A DNA stretch of 64,000 bases, taken from positions 43,028 through 107,027 of the forward strand of contig NZ_KB903245.1 of the NCBI RefSeq assembly GCF_000379625.1. Reading direction: 5' to 3'. The DNA comes from Actinomycetospora chiangmaiensis DSM 45062. GTDB lineage: Bacteria; Actinomycetota; Actinomycetes; Mycobacteriales; Pseudonocardiaceae. The first letter of the stretch is position 1, and each line of letters begins with the position of its first letter. Below the pieces are notes generated by a model. That model did no database searches, was not told the origin of the DNA, and saw only the letters and a list, made by a program, of their open reading frames with translations. Shown in pieces: positions 35,732-44,466 of the stretch. Both the position numbers and the translations under genes were made by a program.

Positions 35732-36673
35732 ATGACGACGCCGCCCGACGACGGGCCGGTGCCGAAGGCGGTGCACGCCGCCGGTGCCGTGCTCTGGCGG
35801 CCGGCGTCGGCGGGGGGCGTCGAGGTCGCGGTGGTGCACCGTCCGCACCACGGCGACTGGAGCCTGCCGAAGGGCAAGGTCGACGAGGGCGAGTCCCGGG
35901 CACGGACCGCGGTCCGCGAGATCGCCGAGGAGACCGGGTTCGGCGCCGTGCTCGGGCGCCACGTGGCCACCGTGCGCTACATGGTCGGCGAGGACCGCAA
36001 GGTCGTCGACTACTGGGACGCACGGGCCGGCGCCGGGAGCTTCACCCCGAACGGCGAGACCGACGAGCTGCGCTGGCTCGCCCCCGCGGCCGCGGCGCCG
36101 CTGCTGACCTACGACTCCGACCGCGACGTCCTCGCGGACTTCACCGACGCCCCGTTCCCGCTGCGGACGCTGCTGCTGGTGCGCCACGCGAAGGCGGGCA
36201 AGCGGGGCAGCCACGACGACGACGCCCGCCCGCTCGTCGACGCGGGCCGCGAACAGGCCCGGCGCCTCGGCGACCTGCTCGCCGCGCACGGCGTGGAACG
36301 CCTCTACTCCGTGGGGCGGACCCGCTGCATCCAGACGCTCGAGCCCGCCTCGCACCGGCTCGGCGTCGGGATCGCCGTCGACGACGCGTTCGCCGACGAG
36401 GCCGTCGCCGCCGACCCGCACCGTGCCCGCGAGCGGCTGCTCGAGCTGGCGGGCCGGGACGGGGTCGCGGCGGTGTGCGCCCAGGGGTACGGCATCCCCG
36501 CCCTGGTCCGCGACCTGGCCGCCGACCCCGACTCCGACGCCGGCCCCCGCCCCGGGGTGCGGAGCAACCGCCGGCTGTCCGACCCGCCGTCACGCAAGGG
36601 CAGCGCGTGGGTGCTCTCGTTCCACGGCACCACGCTCGTCGCCGCCGACTACGTGCGCGACCCGGCCGTCTGA
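35732..36673 (+). CDS. mutT1: MutT1-like Nudix hydrolase with histidine phosphatase domain
   Basis: ATG at 35732 gives 313 residues in two domains. The Nudix box GKVDEGESRARTAVREIAEE (about 50-69) matches G-x5-E-x7-REUXEE. From about residue 148 a histidine phosphatase domain begins with LLLVRHAKAG and continues with DAGREQARRLGDLLA and RTRCIQTLEP. Mycobacterial MutT1 (Rv2985) uses this pair to sanitise 8-oxo-dGTP and to hydrolyse diadenosine polyphosphates. Position after ppk is conserved. Confidence 0.94.
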   Translation: MTTPPDDGPVPKAVHAAGAVLWRPASAGGVEVAVVHRPHHGDWSLPKGKVDEGESRARTAVREIAEETGFGAVLGRHVATVRYMVGEDRKVVDYWDARAGAGSFTPNGETDELRWLAPAAAAPLLTYDSDRDVLADFTDAPFPLRTLLLVRHAKAGKRGSHDDDARPLVDAGREQARRLGDLLAAHGVERLYSVGRTRCIQTLEPASHRLGVGIAVDDAFADEAVAADPHRARERLLELAGRDGVAAVCAQGYGIPALVRDLAADPDSDAGPRPGVRSNRRLSDPPSRKGSAWVLSFHGTTLVAADYVRDPAV

Positions 36674-36845
36674 GCGGGCGACGAGCGCCGTCCGTCGATG
36701 ATCACACCCCGGTCGTCGACGGCCCGGCCCCGTCGCGGGATCACGAAACGGACTCGATTAGCGTGAGGCAAGGCCGTCCGCCGGGTCGGCCCCCGGCCTG
36801 CGCTCCCCCGTCGTCAGGCCCGACCCGGCTCGTGGTCCGTGGAGG

Positions 36846-38783
36846 GTGGGCTTGCGCGCGAAGACACGTCGGTACCGGCAGATCGCACTGGTGGCCGTCG
36901 CCGCTGCCGTGCTGCTCGGCGTCAACGTGCCCCCGGCGTTCTCCTACGTGCAGGAGTGGCGGCACGAGCGGCTGATCAACAGCCCCGACTACAAGGCGCA
37001 GTACGGGCACTGGGACACCATCGAGGTGCCGCCCGACAACCGCGTCAACTCCATCCACGCGGTCCTGCTCAGCACGGGCAAGGTCCTCCTCATCGCCGGG
37101 TCCGGCAACAAGGAGGACATGTTCGCGACGAAGGCCCTCAAGAGCCTCGTCTACGACCCCACGACGGGGCAGTCGCGGATGATCCCGGTCCCCGACGACA
37201 TGTTCTGCGGCGGGCAGACCGTGCTCCCCGACGGCCGGGTGCTCTTCGCCGGCGGGACGCAGCGCTACGAGAAGCTCGACGGCGCCGTGACCAACGCGGC
37301 CGGCGCGATGCGCGTCAAGAACGAGAGCCCCGACGGGCCGCGCTTCCTGCCGGCCGGGACGGAGTTCGTCGCCCCGTCCGGGCAGAAGTACAAGTCGGAC
37401 TTCGACGTCACCGTGCCCCCCGCCACCAAGGCGGGCGTCGGCCGGCGCACGCAGGTCACGGCGGCCGAGGAGAAGGTCTTCGTCGAGTCGGAGGCCCCCG
37501 GACCGCAGGCGGTCAACGGCAACCGCGACAAGTACACGGTCTCGGGTCTCCCGGCCGCGGACTCGAAGAACGTCTACGGCATCGGCGAGCCGATGACCCT
37601 GGACAAGCAGGACTACCAGGGGACGAACAAGGCATACACGTTCGACCCGAAGACCGAGGCGTGGACCCAACTGCCGGACATGAACCAGCCCCGCTGGTAC
37701 CCGACGCTCACCCCGCTCTCCGACGGCAACGTGCTCACCGTCGCCGGCCTGGACGGCGTCGGGCAGGTGCTCAACGGGCTCTCCGAGGAGTTCAACCCCC
37801 GCACCAACACCTGGATCGACCGCCGGAACACGCTCACCCAGTACTTCCCGACCTACCCGGCGCTGTTCGAGACCGAGAAGCCCCGCCAGATCGTCTACAC
37901 CGGCTCGAACGCCGGTTACGGCCCGGCGACCGAGGGCCGCACCCCCGGGTTCTGGGACATCAACACGGGCGCGTTCACCCCGATCCCCGGGCTGCGCGAC
38001 CCGCAGCTCATGGAGACCTCGGGCTCGTCGTGGATCGGGCCGGTGCAGGACCAGCGCCTCGCCGTCGTCGGCGGCGGCGGGGTCGGTGAGAGCCCGGTCT
38101 CCTCCGCGCGGATCGACTTCCTGAACCTCAAGGACCCGGCGCCGCACTTCACCCCGGGCCCGAACCTGGCGCAGCCGACCCGGTACCCGAACCTGGTCAA
38201 CCTGCCCGACGACACCACGCTGATCACCAACGGATCGCTGGACTACCGCGGCAAGGGTGCGACGAACAACCATCTCGCCTACACCCTCGACCCGGCGACG
38301 AACCAGCTCACGCCGATGGCCGACCCGCGGATCGGGCGCGACTACCACACCGAGTCGCTGCTGCTGCCCGACGGCCGCGTGCTCGTGGCCGGCTCGGACC
38401 CGCTGTTCGACGACGAGAAGAACACGGTCCCCGGCACGTTCGAGCAGCGGATCGAGATCTTCACACCGCCGTACCTGGAGTCCGGCGCGCCGCGCCCGAC
38501 GATCTCCTCGGCCCCGCCGACGATGACCCGCGGGCAGACCGTGACCATCCCGACCCCGGACGCCTCCCGCATCGCGAAGGCCCGTCTCATCCGCACCTCG
38601 TCGGCCACGCACGTGACGACGTCGGACATGCGGGACGTGGCCCTGGACATGCAGAAGACCCCGGACGGGGTGTCGGTGACGGTGCCGAACGAGGCGACCA
38701 TCGTGCCGCCCGGCCCGTACATGCTGTTCCTCGTCGACGACAAGGGCGTGCCGAGCGAGGCGAAGATCGTCGATGTGCCCTAG
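36846..38783 (+). CDS. GlxA-type mononuclear copper radical oxidase (galactose oxidase-like)
   Basis: GTG at 36846 gives 645 residues; TTG at 36852 fits the GGAGG at 36841-36845 better and may be the true start. A signal-anchor helix (about 12-33) is followed by an extracytoplasmic seven-bladed Kelch beta-propeller and a C-terminal Ig-like domain (DUF1929). Candidate Cu/Tyr-Cys site residues, by alignment to galactose oxidase and GlxA from memory: Cys121 (MFCGGQ), Tyr285 (RWYPTL), Tyr500-His501 (RDYHTESLLLPDG), His589 (SATHVTTSD). In Streptomyces GlxA oxidises an aldehyde/alcohol of the glycan made by CslA and is needed for hyphal morphology. No cslA gene is present in this window. Confidence 0.9.
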   Translation: MGLRAKTRRYRQIALVAVAAAVLLGVNVPPAFSYVQEWRHERLINSPDYKAQYGHWDTIEVPPDNRVNSIHAVLLSTGKVLLIAGSGNKEDMFATKALKSLVYDPTTGQSRMIPVPDDMFCGGQTVLPDGRVLFAGGTQRYEKLDGAVTNAAGAMRVKNESPDGPRFLPAGTEFVAPSGQKYKSDFDVTVPPATKAGVGRRTQVTAAEEKVFVESEAPGPQAVNGNRDKYTVSGLPAADSKNVYGIGEPMTLDKQDYQGTNKAYTFDPKTEAWTQLPDMNQPRWYPTLTPLSDGNVLTVAGLDGVGQVLNGLSEEFNPRTNTWIDRRNTLTQYFPTYPALFETEKPRQIVYTGSNAGYGPATEGRTPGFWDINTGAFTPIPGLRDPQLMETSGSSWIGPVQDQRLAVVGGGGVGESPVSSARIDFLNLKDPAPHFTPGPNLAQPTRYPNLVNLPDDTTLITNGSLDYRGKGATNNHLAYTLDPATNQLTPMADPRIGRDYHTESLLLPDGRVLVAGSDPLFDDEKNTVPGTFEQRIEIFTPPYLESGAPRPTISSAPPTMTRGQTVTIPTPDASRIAKARLIRTSSATHVTTSDMRDVALDMQKTPDGVSVTVPNEATIVPPGPYMLFLVDDKGVPSEAKIVDVP

Positions 38784-38798
38784 CCGGACGCCCGGTCG

Positions 38799-39731
38799 AT
38801 GATCGGGCCCGTGGACGGTCAGGTGGTCCCGCGCTTCGCGGGGCCACCGACGTTCGCGCGTCTCCCCCGGCTCGACGAGGTGTCCCGGGCCGACGTCGCG
38901 ATCGTCGGGCTGCCGTTCGACGCGGGGACGAGCTACCGGCCGGGCGCCCGCTTCGGGCCGGCCCACATCCGGGCGTCCTCCCGGTTGCTGCGGCCGTACC
39001 ACCCGGCGGTCGGCACCTCGCCGTTCGCGGCGCTGCAGGTCGCCGACGCCGGGGACCTGGCGCTCAACCCGTTCGACATCGTCGAGGCCCTCGCCGCGGC
39101 CGAGACCGGTATCCGGGGGCTCGCCGAGGACGGCGCGACCGTCGTCGGCCTCGGCGGCGACCACACCCTCGCCCTCCCGGCGCTGCGCGCGCTGCACGCC
39201 CTCCACGGCCCGGTCGCGGTGCTGCACTTCGACGCGCACCTCGACACCTGGGACACCTACTTCGGAGCCCCGTACACCCACGGCACCCCCTTCCGGCGGG
39301 CGTCCGAGGAGGGGCTCATCGACCGGGAACGGTCGATGCACGTGGGGATCCGCGGTCCGCTCTACTCCGCCGCGGACCTCGACGACGACGCCCGGCTCGG
39401 CTTCGCGGTCGTGCGCGCCGACGACTACGAGACCGACGGTGTGGCGCGCGCGGTGGAGCGGCTGCGAAGGCGACTCGACGGTGGCCCGGTGTACGTGTCG
39501 GTGGACATCGACGTCCTCGACCCGGCCGCCGCCCCCGGGACGGGGACCCCGGAGGCCGGCGGGCTCACGAGCCGGGAACTGCTCCACACCCTGCGCGGTC
39601 TGCAGGGCCTCGACATCGTGGGCTTCGACGTGGTGGAGGTCGCCCCGGCCTACGATCACGCCGAGATCACCGGCATCGCCGCCGCGCACGTGGTGTACGA
39701 CCTGCTGGCGGTGCTCGCCGCCGGCCGGTGA
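38799..39731 (+). CDS. Ureohydrolase, agmatinase/guanidinobutyrase-like
   Basis: ATG at 38799 gives 310 residues. The binuclear Mn2+ site of the arginase fold is complete: GGDHT (His122), DAHLD (Asp145, His147, Asp149) and SVDIDVLDP (Asp236, Asp238). The enzyme releases urea from a guanidino compound. Automatic annotation would say agmatinase (SpeB). The next two genes, a nitrilase-type amidase (24 bp on) and a flavin monooxygenase (overlapping), point instead to 4-guanidinobutyrate as substrate, giving GABA and urea. That substrate is inferred from context. Confidence 0.88.
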   Translation: MIGPVDGQVVPRFAGPPTFARLPRLDEVSRADVAIVGLPFDAGTSYRPGARFGPAHIRASSRLLRPYHPAVGTSPFAALQVADAGDLALNPFDIVEALAAAETGIRGLAEDGATVVGLGGDHTLALPALRALHALHGPVAVLHFDAHLDTWDTYFGAPYTHGTPFRRASEEGLIDRERSMHVGIRGPLYSAADLDDDARLGFAVVRADDYETDGVARAVERLRRRLDGGPVYVSVDIDVLDPAAAPGTGTPEAGGLTSRELLHTLRGLQGLDIVGFDVVEVAPAYDHAEITGIAAAHVVYDLLAVLAAGR

Positions 39732-39755
39732 GCCGTCAGCACGCTCGGAGGAGCC

Positions 39756-40493
39756 ATGCGGATCGCGGTCTGGCAGGCACGGGGTCCCGACGCCGGGTCG
39801 GAGCGGCTCGTCGCCGCCGTCGCCCGGGCCGCCGCGGCCGGGGCCGACGTCCTGGTCACCCCGGAGCTGTTCGCCACCGGGTACGGCGTCCCCTTCGGCG
39901 GGCCGGACCCCGACCTGCTGCCGCGCGCCCGGGAGGCGGCGGCCGCGCACGGCGTCGCGCTCGTCGTCTCCGAGCCGCACGACGGGCACGTCACCGCGGC
40001 CGTCGTGGGGCCCGACGGCGAGCTGCTCGGCCGCTACACGAAGACCCACCTCTGGGGCGACGACGAGCGGGCCGCGTTCACGCCCGGCGACGGCACCCCG
40101 CTGATCGTCGACCTCGCGGGCGAACGGTGCGCGGTCGTCATCTGCTACGACGTCGAGTTCCCGGAGGTCGTCCGGTCCCTCGCGCTGGCCGGGGCGCGTA
40201 CGGTCCTCGTCCCGACCGCCCTCGACGACCCCGCCGTCGCCCGCGTCCTCGTCCCCGCCCGGGCCATGGAGAACGGCGTGGCGATCGCCTACGCCAACCA
40301 GTGCGGCGACCCGTTCTGCGGCGCCAGCCTGATCGTCGGCCCCGACGGCACGGTGCTCGCCCGCGCGGGCGAGGACGAGGAGCTGCTCGTCGCGGACGTG
40401 TCGCGACCCCCGGGGCTCACCGACTACCTCGGTGACCGGCGTCCGGAGGTGTACCGGCTGGGGCGAGCGGAGCGACGGGGACCGTCATGGTGA
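39756..40493 (+). CDS. Nitrilase-superfamily amidase, possible 4-guanidinobutyramide amidase
   Basis: ATG at 39756 gives 245 residues, a single carbon-nitrogen hydrolase domain. The catalytic triad is visible: Glu37 (VTPELF), Lys96 (YTKTHLWG) and Cys130 (VVICYDVEFPE). Size and motifs resemble DavA (5-aminovaleramidase), the partner of the flavin enzyme DavB. It overlaps the following oxidase gene by 7 bp and follows the ureohydrolase by 24 bp. By context it should hydrolyse the amide made by the monooxygenase, 4-guanidinobutyramide if the substrate is arginine. Confidence 0.85.
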   Translation: MRIAVWQARGPDAGSERLVAAVARAAAAGADVLVTPELFATGYGVPFGGPDPDLLPRAREAAAAHGVALVVSEPHDGHVTAAVVGPDGELLGRYTKTHLWGDDERAAFTPGDGTPLIVDLAGERCAVVICYDVEFPEVVRSLALAGARTVLVPTALDDPAVARVLVPARAMENGVAIAYANQCGDPFCGASLIVGPDGTVLARAGEDEELLVADVSRPPGLTDYLGDRRPEVYRLGRAERRGPSW

Positions 40494-42163
40494 TCTCCGA
40501 CGGGCCGTCGATGCTGGTGCCGGACTTCCCCTTCGCCTACGACACCTACCTCGCCCACCCGGCGGGTCTCGGCCGGGTGCCGGACGCGGCGCTCGGCACC
40601 GAGGTCGCGGTGATCGGCGCCGGGATGGCGGGGCTGGTCGCGGCCTACGAGCTGATGCGCCTCGGCCTCCGACCGGTCGTCTACGAGGCCGGCGAGATCG
40701 GGGGCCGGCTCCGCTCCCAGGCCTTCCCCGGCGCCCCGGACGCCGTGGCCGACCTGGGCGGCATGCGCTTCCCCGCCTCGGGCCGCGCGTTCGGCCACTA
40801 CCTGCGCGTCCTCGGCGTCCGCACCTCGCCGTTCCCGAACCCGCTCGCGCCGCAGACCCCCTCGACGGTGATCGAGCTGGCGGGGCGCAGCCACTACGCC
40901 GAGACCGCCGAGGACCTCCCGCCGGTCTTCGGGGAGGTCTCCCGGGCGTGGGCGACCGCGCTCGCCGACGGGGCCGAGCTCCCCGCCCTGCGCGCCGCGA
41001 TCGCCGCCCGCTCCCCGAGCGCGATCAAGTCGATCTGGAACCGTCTGGTCCCCGCCCTCGACGACGAGAGCTTCTCCGGCTTCCTCGCCCGCTCTCCATC
41101 GTTCGCCGACTTCCACCACCGGGAGCTGTTCGGCCAGGTCGGCTTCGGCACCGGCGGCTGGGACACCGACTTCCCCAACTCGATGTTGGAGATCCTGCGG
41201 GTCGTGGCCACCGACGCCGACGACCAGCACGTCCGGATCCACGGCGGCGCCCAGTCCGTCCCGCTCGCCCTCTGGCGCCGGGCGCCCTCGCAGCTGCACC
41301 ACTGGACACCGGGCGCCTCGCTGGAGTCGCTGCACGGCGGGTCCCCGCGTCCCGCCGTGCGGGCCCTGCGCCGGAGACCGGACGGGCGGATCGGCGTGCT
41401 CGACCGGTGGGGCACCGAGCGGGCCTACCCGGCGGCCGTCTCGACGGTGCAGTCGTGGCTGCTCTCGGCGGGCATCGACACCGACGAGTCGCTGTTCTCC
41501 CACGACCTCTGGATGGCCCTCGAACGCTCGCACTACATGCAGAGCTCGAAGACGTTCGTGCTGGTGGACCGGCCGTTCTGGCGCGACCGCGACCCGTCGT
41601 CGGGCCGGTTCGTCCTGTCCACCACGCTCACCGACCGGATGACCCGCGGGACCTACCTGCTCGACGGCGGGGGTGGTCTCGACGATCCCGACGCCGCCAC
41701 CCGCCCGGCCGTGGTGTGCCTGAGCTACACCTGGAACGACGACGCCCTGAAGTGGCTCGCGCTGCCGACCGACGAGCGGGTGCGCCTCATGCTGCACTCG
41801 TTGCGCCAGATCTATCCCGACCTCGACGTGGCCTCGCACATCCTGGGTGAGCCGATCACGATCTCGTGGGAGCGCGAACCGCACTTCATGGGCGCGTTCC
41901 GCGGGAACCTGCCCGGCCACTACCGCTACCAGCGGCGCCTGTTCACGCACTTCGTGCAGGACGCGCTCCCCCCGGAGCACCGCGGCCTGTTCCTCGCCGG
42001 CGACGACATCTCGTTCACCCCGGGGTGGGCCGAGGGCGCCGTGCACACCGCCCTGAACGCGGTGTGGGGCGTGGTGCACCAGCTCGGCGGTCACTCCGCG
42101 CCGGGCAACCCGGGGCCGGGCGACCGCTTCACCGAGCTCGCGCCGGTCGACCTGGACGGCTGA
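40487..42163 (+). CDS. Flavin monoamine oxidase, possible arginine 2-monooxygenase
   Basis: ATG at 40487 gives 558 residues, close to DavB lysine 2-monooxygenase (about 560). The dinucleotide-binding motif AVIGAGMAGLVAAYELMRLG has GxGxxG at 44-49, then EAGEIGGRLRSQ and DLGGMRFP. The C-terminal FAD motif is RGLFLAGDDISFTPGWAEGA, typical of tryptophan/lysine/arginine 2-monooxygenases. Such enzymes decarboxylate and oxygenate an amino acid to the amide with one carbon less. With the two upstream genes it forms a three-step set: arginine to guanidinobutyramide, to guanidinobutyrate, to GABA + urea. Lysine or tryptophan as substrate is the alternative. Convergent with the LysR gene. Confidence 0.85.
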   Translation: MVISDGPSMLVPDFPFAYDTYLAHPAGLGRVPDAALGTEVAVIGAGMAGLVAAYELMRLGLRPVVYEAGEIGGRLRSQAFPGAPDAVADLGGMRFPASGRAFGHYLRVLGVRTSPFPNPLAPQTPSTVIELAGRSHYAETAEDLPPVFGEVSRAWATALADGAELPALRAAIAARSPSAIKSIWNRLVPALDDESFSGFLARSPSFADFHHRELFGQVGFGTGGWDTDFPNSMLEILRVVATDADDQHVRIHGGAQSVPLALWRRAPSQLHHWTPGASLESLHGGSPRPAVRALRRRPDGRIGVLDRWGTERAYPAAVSTVQSWLLSAGIDTDESLFSHDLWMALERSHYMQSSKTFVLVDRPFWRDRDPSSGRFVLSTTLTDRMTRGTYLLDGGGGLDDPDAATRPAVVCLSYTWNDDALKWLALPTDERVRLMLHSLRQIYPDLDVASHILGEPITISWEREPHFMGAFRGNLPGHYRYQRRLFTHFVQDALPPEHRGLFLAGDDISFTPGWAEGAVHTALNAVWGVVHQLGGHSAPGNPGPGDRFTELAPVDLDG

Positions 42164-42164
42164 T

Positions 42165-42995
42165 CTACAGCCGCGTCGCGCACCGCACGAGGTCGGCCAC
42201 CGCCCGGGAGCGGCTGTGCGGCGGCCAGGCGATCATCGTGGTCACCCGGGGGGCGTCGACCACCGGGACGGCCACGACGTCGTCGGCCAGCCCGTGCCGT
42301 GCGGAGTCCGGCAGCACCGCGACGGCCCGGCCGAGCGAGACGAGCTGCCGGAGCTGGGCGGTGTCCCGGACCGCCGGGCCCGGACCGTCCGCGTACCCGC
42401 CGTCGGGACGGGGCCAGCGCGGCAGCGGCACGTCGGCGACATCGGCGAGCCGCAGCTCGCCCCGCGTGGAGAGCGGGTGCCCGGCGGGTAGGAAGAGCGA
42501 CTGGCCCTCGGTGGCGAGGTCCTCGCCGTCGAAGCCGGCGGTGGAGTCGAACGGCCGGTGCAGCAGGGCGACGTCGGCGCGCCCGTCGCGGAGCATCCGC
42601 TCCTGCTGCCCCGGACCGCAGAGCTGCACGTCGACCTCGACGGCGCCGGGCTCCGCGGCGTAGGCGTCGAGCAGCTTCGCGAGCAGCTCCTCCGACGCGC
42701 CCGCCTTCGCGACGAGGACCAGTCCCGGCCCCGGATGCGCCGCGCGCCGCGTGCGCCGCTCCGCCGCCTCGACGGCCTCCAGGGCGACCCGGCCCTCGGC
42801 GAGCAGGACGGCACCCGCGGCGGTCAGGGCGACCTCGCGGGTGGTGCGCTCGAGCAGGCGGGCCCCGACGCGGCGCTCGAGCTGCGCGATCGCGCGCGAG
42901 AGCGGCGGCTGGGCGATGCCCAGCCGCTCGGCCGCCCGACCGAAGTGCCGCTCCTCGGCGACCGCGACGAAGTACCGCAGCTCCCGCGTCTCCAC
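42165..42995 (-). CDS. LysR-family transcriptional regulator
   Basis: GTG at 42995 gives 276 residues. The N-terminal winged helix-turn-helix is typical: LRYFVAVAEERHFGRAAERL, then LGIAQPPLSRAIAQLE. The effector-binding domain runs from about residue 90, with VLVAKAGASEELLAKLLDAY and RADVALLHRPF. It is divergent from an SDR gene, with a GATACC-N5-GGTATC palindrome in the gap that fits the T-N11-A LysR box; control of that SDR is likely. It is only convergent with the monooxygenase gene. Confidence 0.9.
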   Translation of the reverse strand: METRELRYFVAVAEERHFGRAAERLGIAQPPLSRAIAQLERRVGARLLERTTREVALTAAGAVLLAEGRVALEAVEAAERRTRRAAHPGPGLVLVAKAGASEELLAKLLDAYAAEPGAVEVDVQLCGPGQQERMLRDGRADVALLHRPFDSTAGFDGEDLATEGQSLFLPAGHPLSTRGELRLADVADVPLPRWPRPDGGYADGPGPAVRDTAQLRQLVSLGRAVAVLPDSARHGLADDVVAVPVVDAPRVTTMIAWPPHSRSRAVADLVRCATRL

Positions 42996-43004
42996 CCCGT
43001 CATT

Positions 43005-43021
43005 GATACCCCTGCGGTATC
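43005..43021. promoter_or_regulatory. LysR-type operator GATACC-N5-GGTATC
   Basis: Perfect 6-bp arms (43005-43010, 43016-43021) in the 83-bp gap between the LysR and SDR starts; contains T-N11-A. It begins 10 bp upstream of the LysR GTG, so autorepression is plausible. Confidence 0.5.
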
Positions 43022-43078
43022 GGCGGCGACCGAGGCGGTCTTGGACCCCGGGCGGCCGGCGGGCCGAGGATCGGTGCC

Positions 43079-43792
43079 ATGAGCGAGGAGCAGACGGTCG
43101 CCCTGGTCACCGGGGCGAACAAGGGCATCGGGTACGAGATCGCGGCGGGCCTCGGCGCGCTGGGGATGCGGGTCGGCGTCGGGGCGCGCGACGACGCCCG
43201 GCGCGAGGAGGCCGTCGGGAAGCTGCAGGCCGCCGGCGTGGACGCGTTCGGGGTGCCGCTCGACGTCACCGACGACGCGAGCGTCGCGGCCGCTGCGGCG
43301 TCGCTGGACCGGCTCGACGTGCTGGTCAACAACGCGGGCATCACCGGGAGCGCCGAGCAGCTGCCGACGAAGGTCGAGATCGACACCATCCGCCGCGCCG
43401 TGGAGGTCAACGTCTACGGCGTCGTGCGCGTCACCAACGCGATGCTGCCGCTGCTGCGCGCCTCGGCACATCCGCGGATCGTCAACGTGTCCTCCGGCGT
43501 CGGGTCCCTCACCCGCCAGAGCTCCGGCGGCGAGACCGGGCCGATCTCGGCGGCCTACTCCCCCTCGAAGACGTTCCTCAACGCCGTGACGGTCCAGTAC
43601 GTCAAGGAGCTGGCGGACACCCGGATCCTGATCAACCTGGCCTGCCCCGGCTACGTCGCCACGGACCTCAACGGCTTCCGCGGCCACCGCACCCCGCAGC
43701 AGGGCGCGGCGACCCCGATCCGCCTGGCCACCCTTCCCGACGACGGGCCCACCGGCGGCTATTTCGAGGACGCGGGCCCGATCCCGTGGTGA
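43079..43792 (+). CDS. Short-chain dehydrogenase/reductase (carbonyl reductase-like)
   Basis: ATG at 43079 gives 237 residues. Cofactor motif VTGANKGIGYEIAAGLG (TGxxxGIG), NNAG in VLVNNAGITG, catalytic Ser in VNVSSGVGSL, and YSPSK with Tyr and Lys (AAYSPSKTFLNA). The GANKGIG variant is usual in carbonyl-reductase-like SDRs that prefer NADPH. The substrate is unknown. Divergent from the LysR regulator that probably controls it. Confidence 0.88.
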   Translation: MSEEQTVALVTGANKGIGYEIAAGLGALGMRVGVGARDDARREEAVGKLQAAGVDAFGVPLDVTDDASVAAAAASLDRLDVLVNNAGITGSAEQLPTKVEIDTIRRAVEVNVYGVVRVTNAMLPLLRASAHPRIVNVSSGVGSLTRQSSGGETGPISAAYSPSKTFLNAVTVQYVKELADTRILINLACPGYVATDLNGFRGHRTPQQGAATPIRLATLPDDGPTGGYFEDAGPIPW

Positions 43793-43805
43793 CCACGCCC
43801 GTGAA

Positions 43806-43852
43806 AGCGGAGCGTCGTCGCTGTCACTGGTCGACAGCAACGACGCTCCGCT
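43806..43852. terminator. 20-bp inverted repeat between SDR and leuD
   Basis: Arms 43806-43825 and 43833-43852 (AGCGGAGCGTCGT core), one mismatch and a 7-base loop, placed 13 bp after the SDR stop and 15 bp before the leuD stop. A bidirectional terminator is likely. Confidence 0.7.
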
Positions 43853-43867
43853 GCCACGGGTCGGGTG

Positions 43868-44455
43868 CTAGACCGTCGTCGGCTTGTGCGACGGACGGGC
43901 CTGCTCGTAGGCCGTGATGTCCTCCTCGTGGCGGAGGGTCAGGCCGATGTCGTCGAGGCCCTCGAGCAGCCGCCAGCGGGTGTAGTCGTCGACGGAGAAC
44001 GGGACGACGAGGTCTTCCGCGGTGATCGTCTTCGAGTGCAGGTCGACGGTGAGCTCCAGGCCCGGCCGCGACTCGATCTTCTTCCACAGCAGCTCGACGT
44101 CGGACTGGTCGACGGTGGCGGCGAGGAGGCCTGCCTTCGACGAGTTGCCCTTGAAGATCTCGCCGAACCGCGACGAGACGACCACCCGGAACCCGTAGTC
44201 CATGAGCGCCCAGACCGCGTGCTCGCGCGACGAGCCGGTGCCGAAGTCGGAGCCCGCGACGAGCACGGACCCGCGGTCGTAGGGCTCCTGGTTGAGCACG
44301 AACGAGGGGTCCGAGCGCCAGGAGGCGAACAGCCCGTCGTCGAACCCGGTGCGTGTGACGCGCTTGAGGAAGACGGCCGGGATGATCTGGTCGGTGTCGA
44401 CGTTCGACACCCGCAGCGGGGTGCCGATGCCGGTGTGGGTCGTGAACTTCTCCAT
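43868..44455 (-). CDS. leuD: 3-isopropylmalate dehydratase small subunit
   Basis: Swivel-domain subunit of the LeuCD aconitase-like enzyme that isomerises 2-isopropylmalate to 3-isopropylmalate in leucine synthesis. ATG at 44455 gives 195 residues. Motifs: [39 protein letters not shown], and [15 protein letters not shown]. It follows leuC by 11 bp. The hupB gene found next to leuD in mycobacteria is missing here. Confidence 0.96.
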   Translation of the reverse strand: MEKFTTHTGIGTPLRVSNVDTDQIIPAVFLKRVTRTGFDDGLFASWRSDPSFVLNQEPYDRGSVLVAGSDFGTGSSREHAVWALMDYGFRVVVSSRFGEIFKGNSSKAGLLAATVDQSDVELLWKKIESRPGLELTVDLHSKTITAEDLVVPFSVDDYTRWRLLEGLDDIGLTLRHEEDITAYEQARPSHKPTTV

Positions 44456-44466
44456 GGTCAGCTCCC

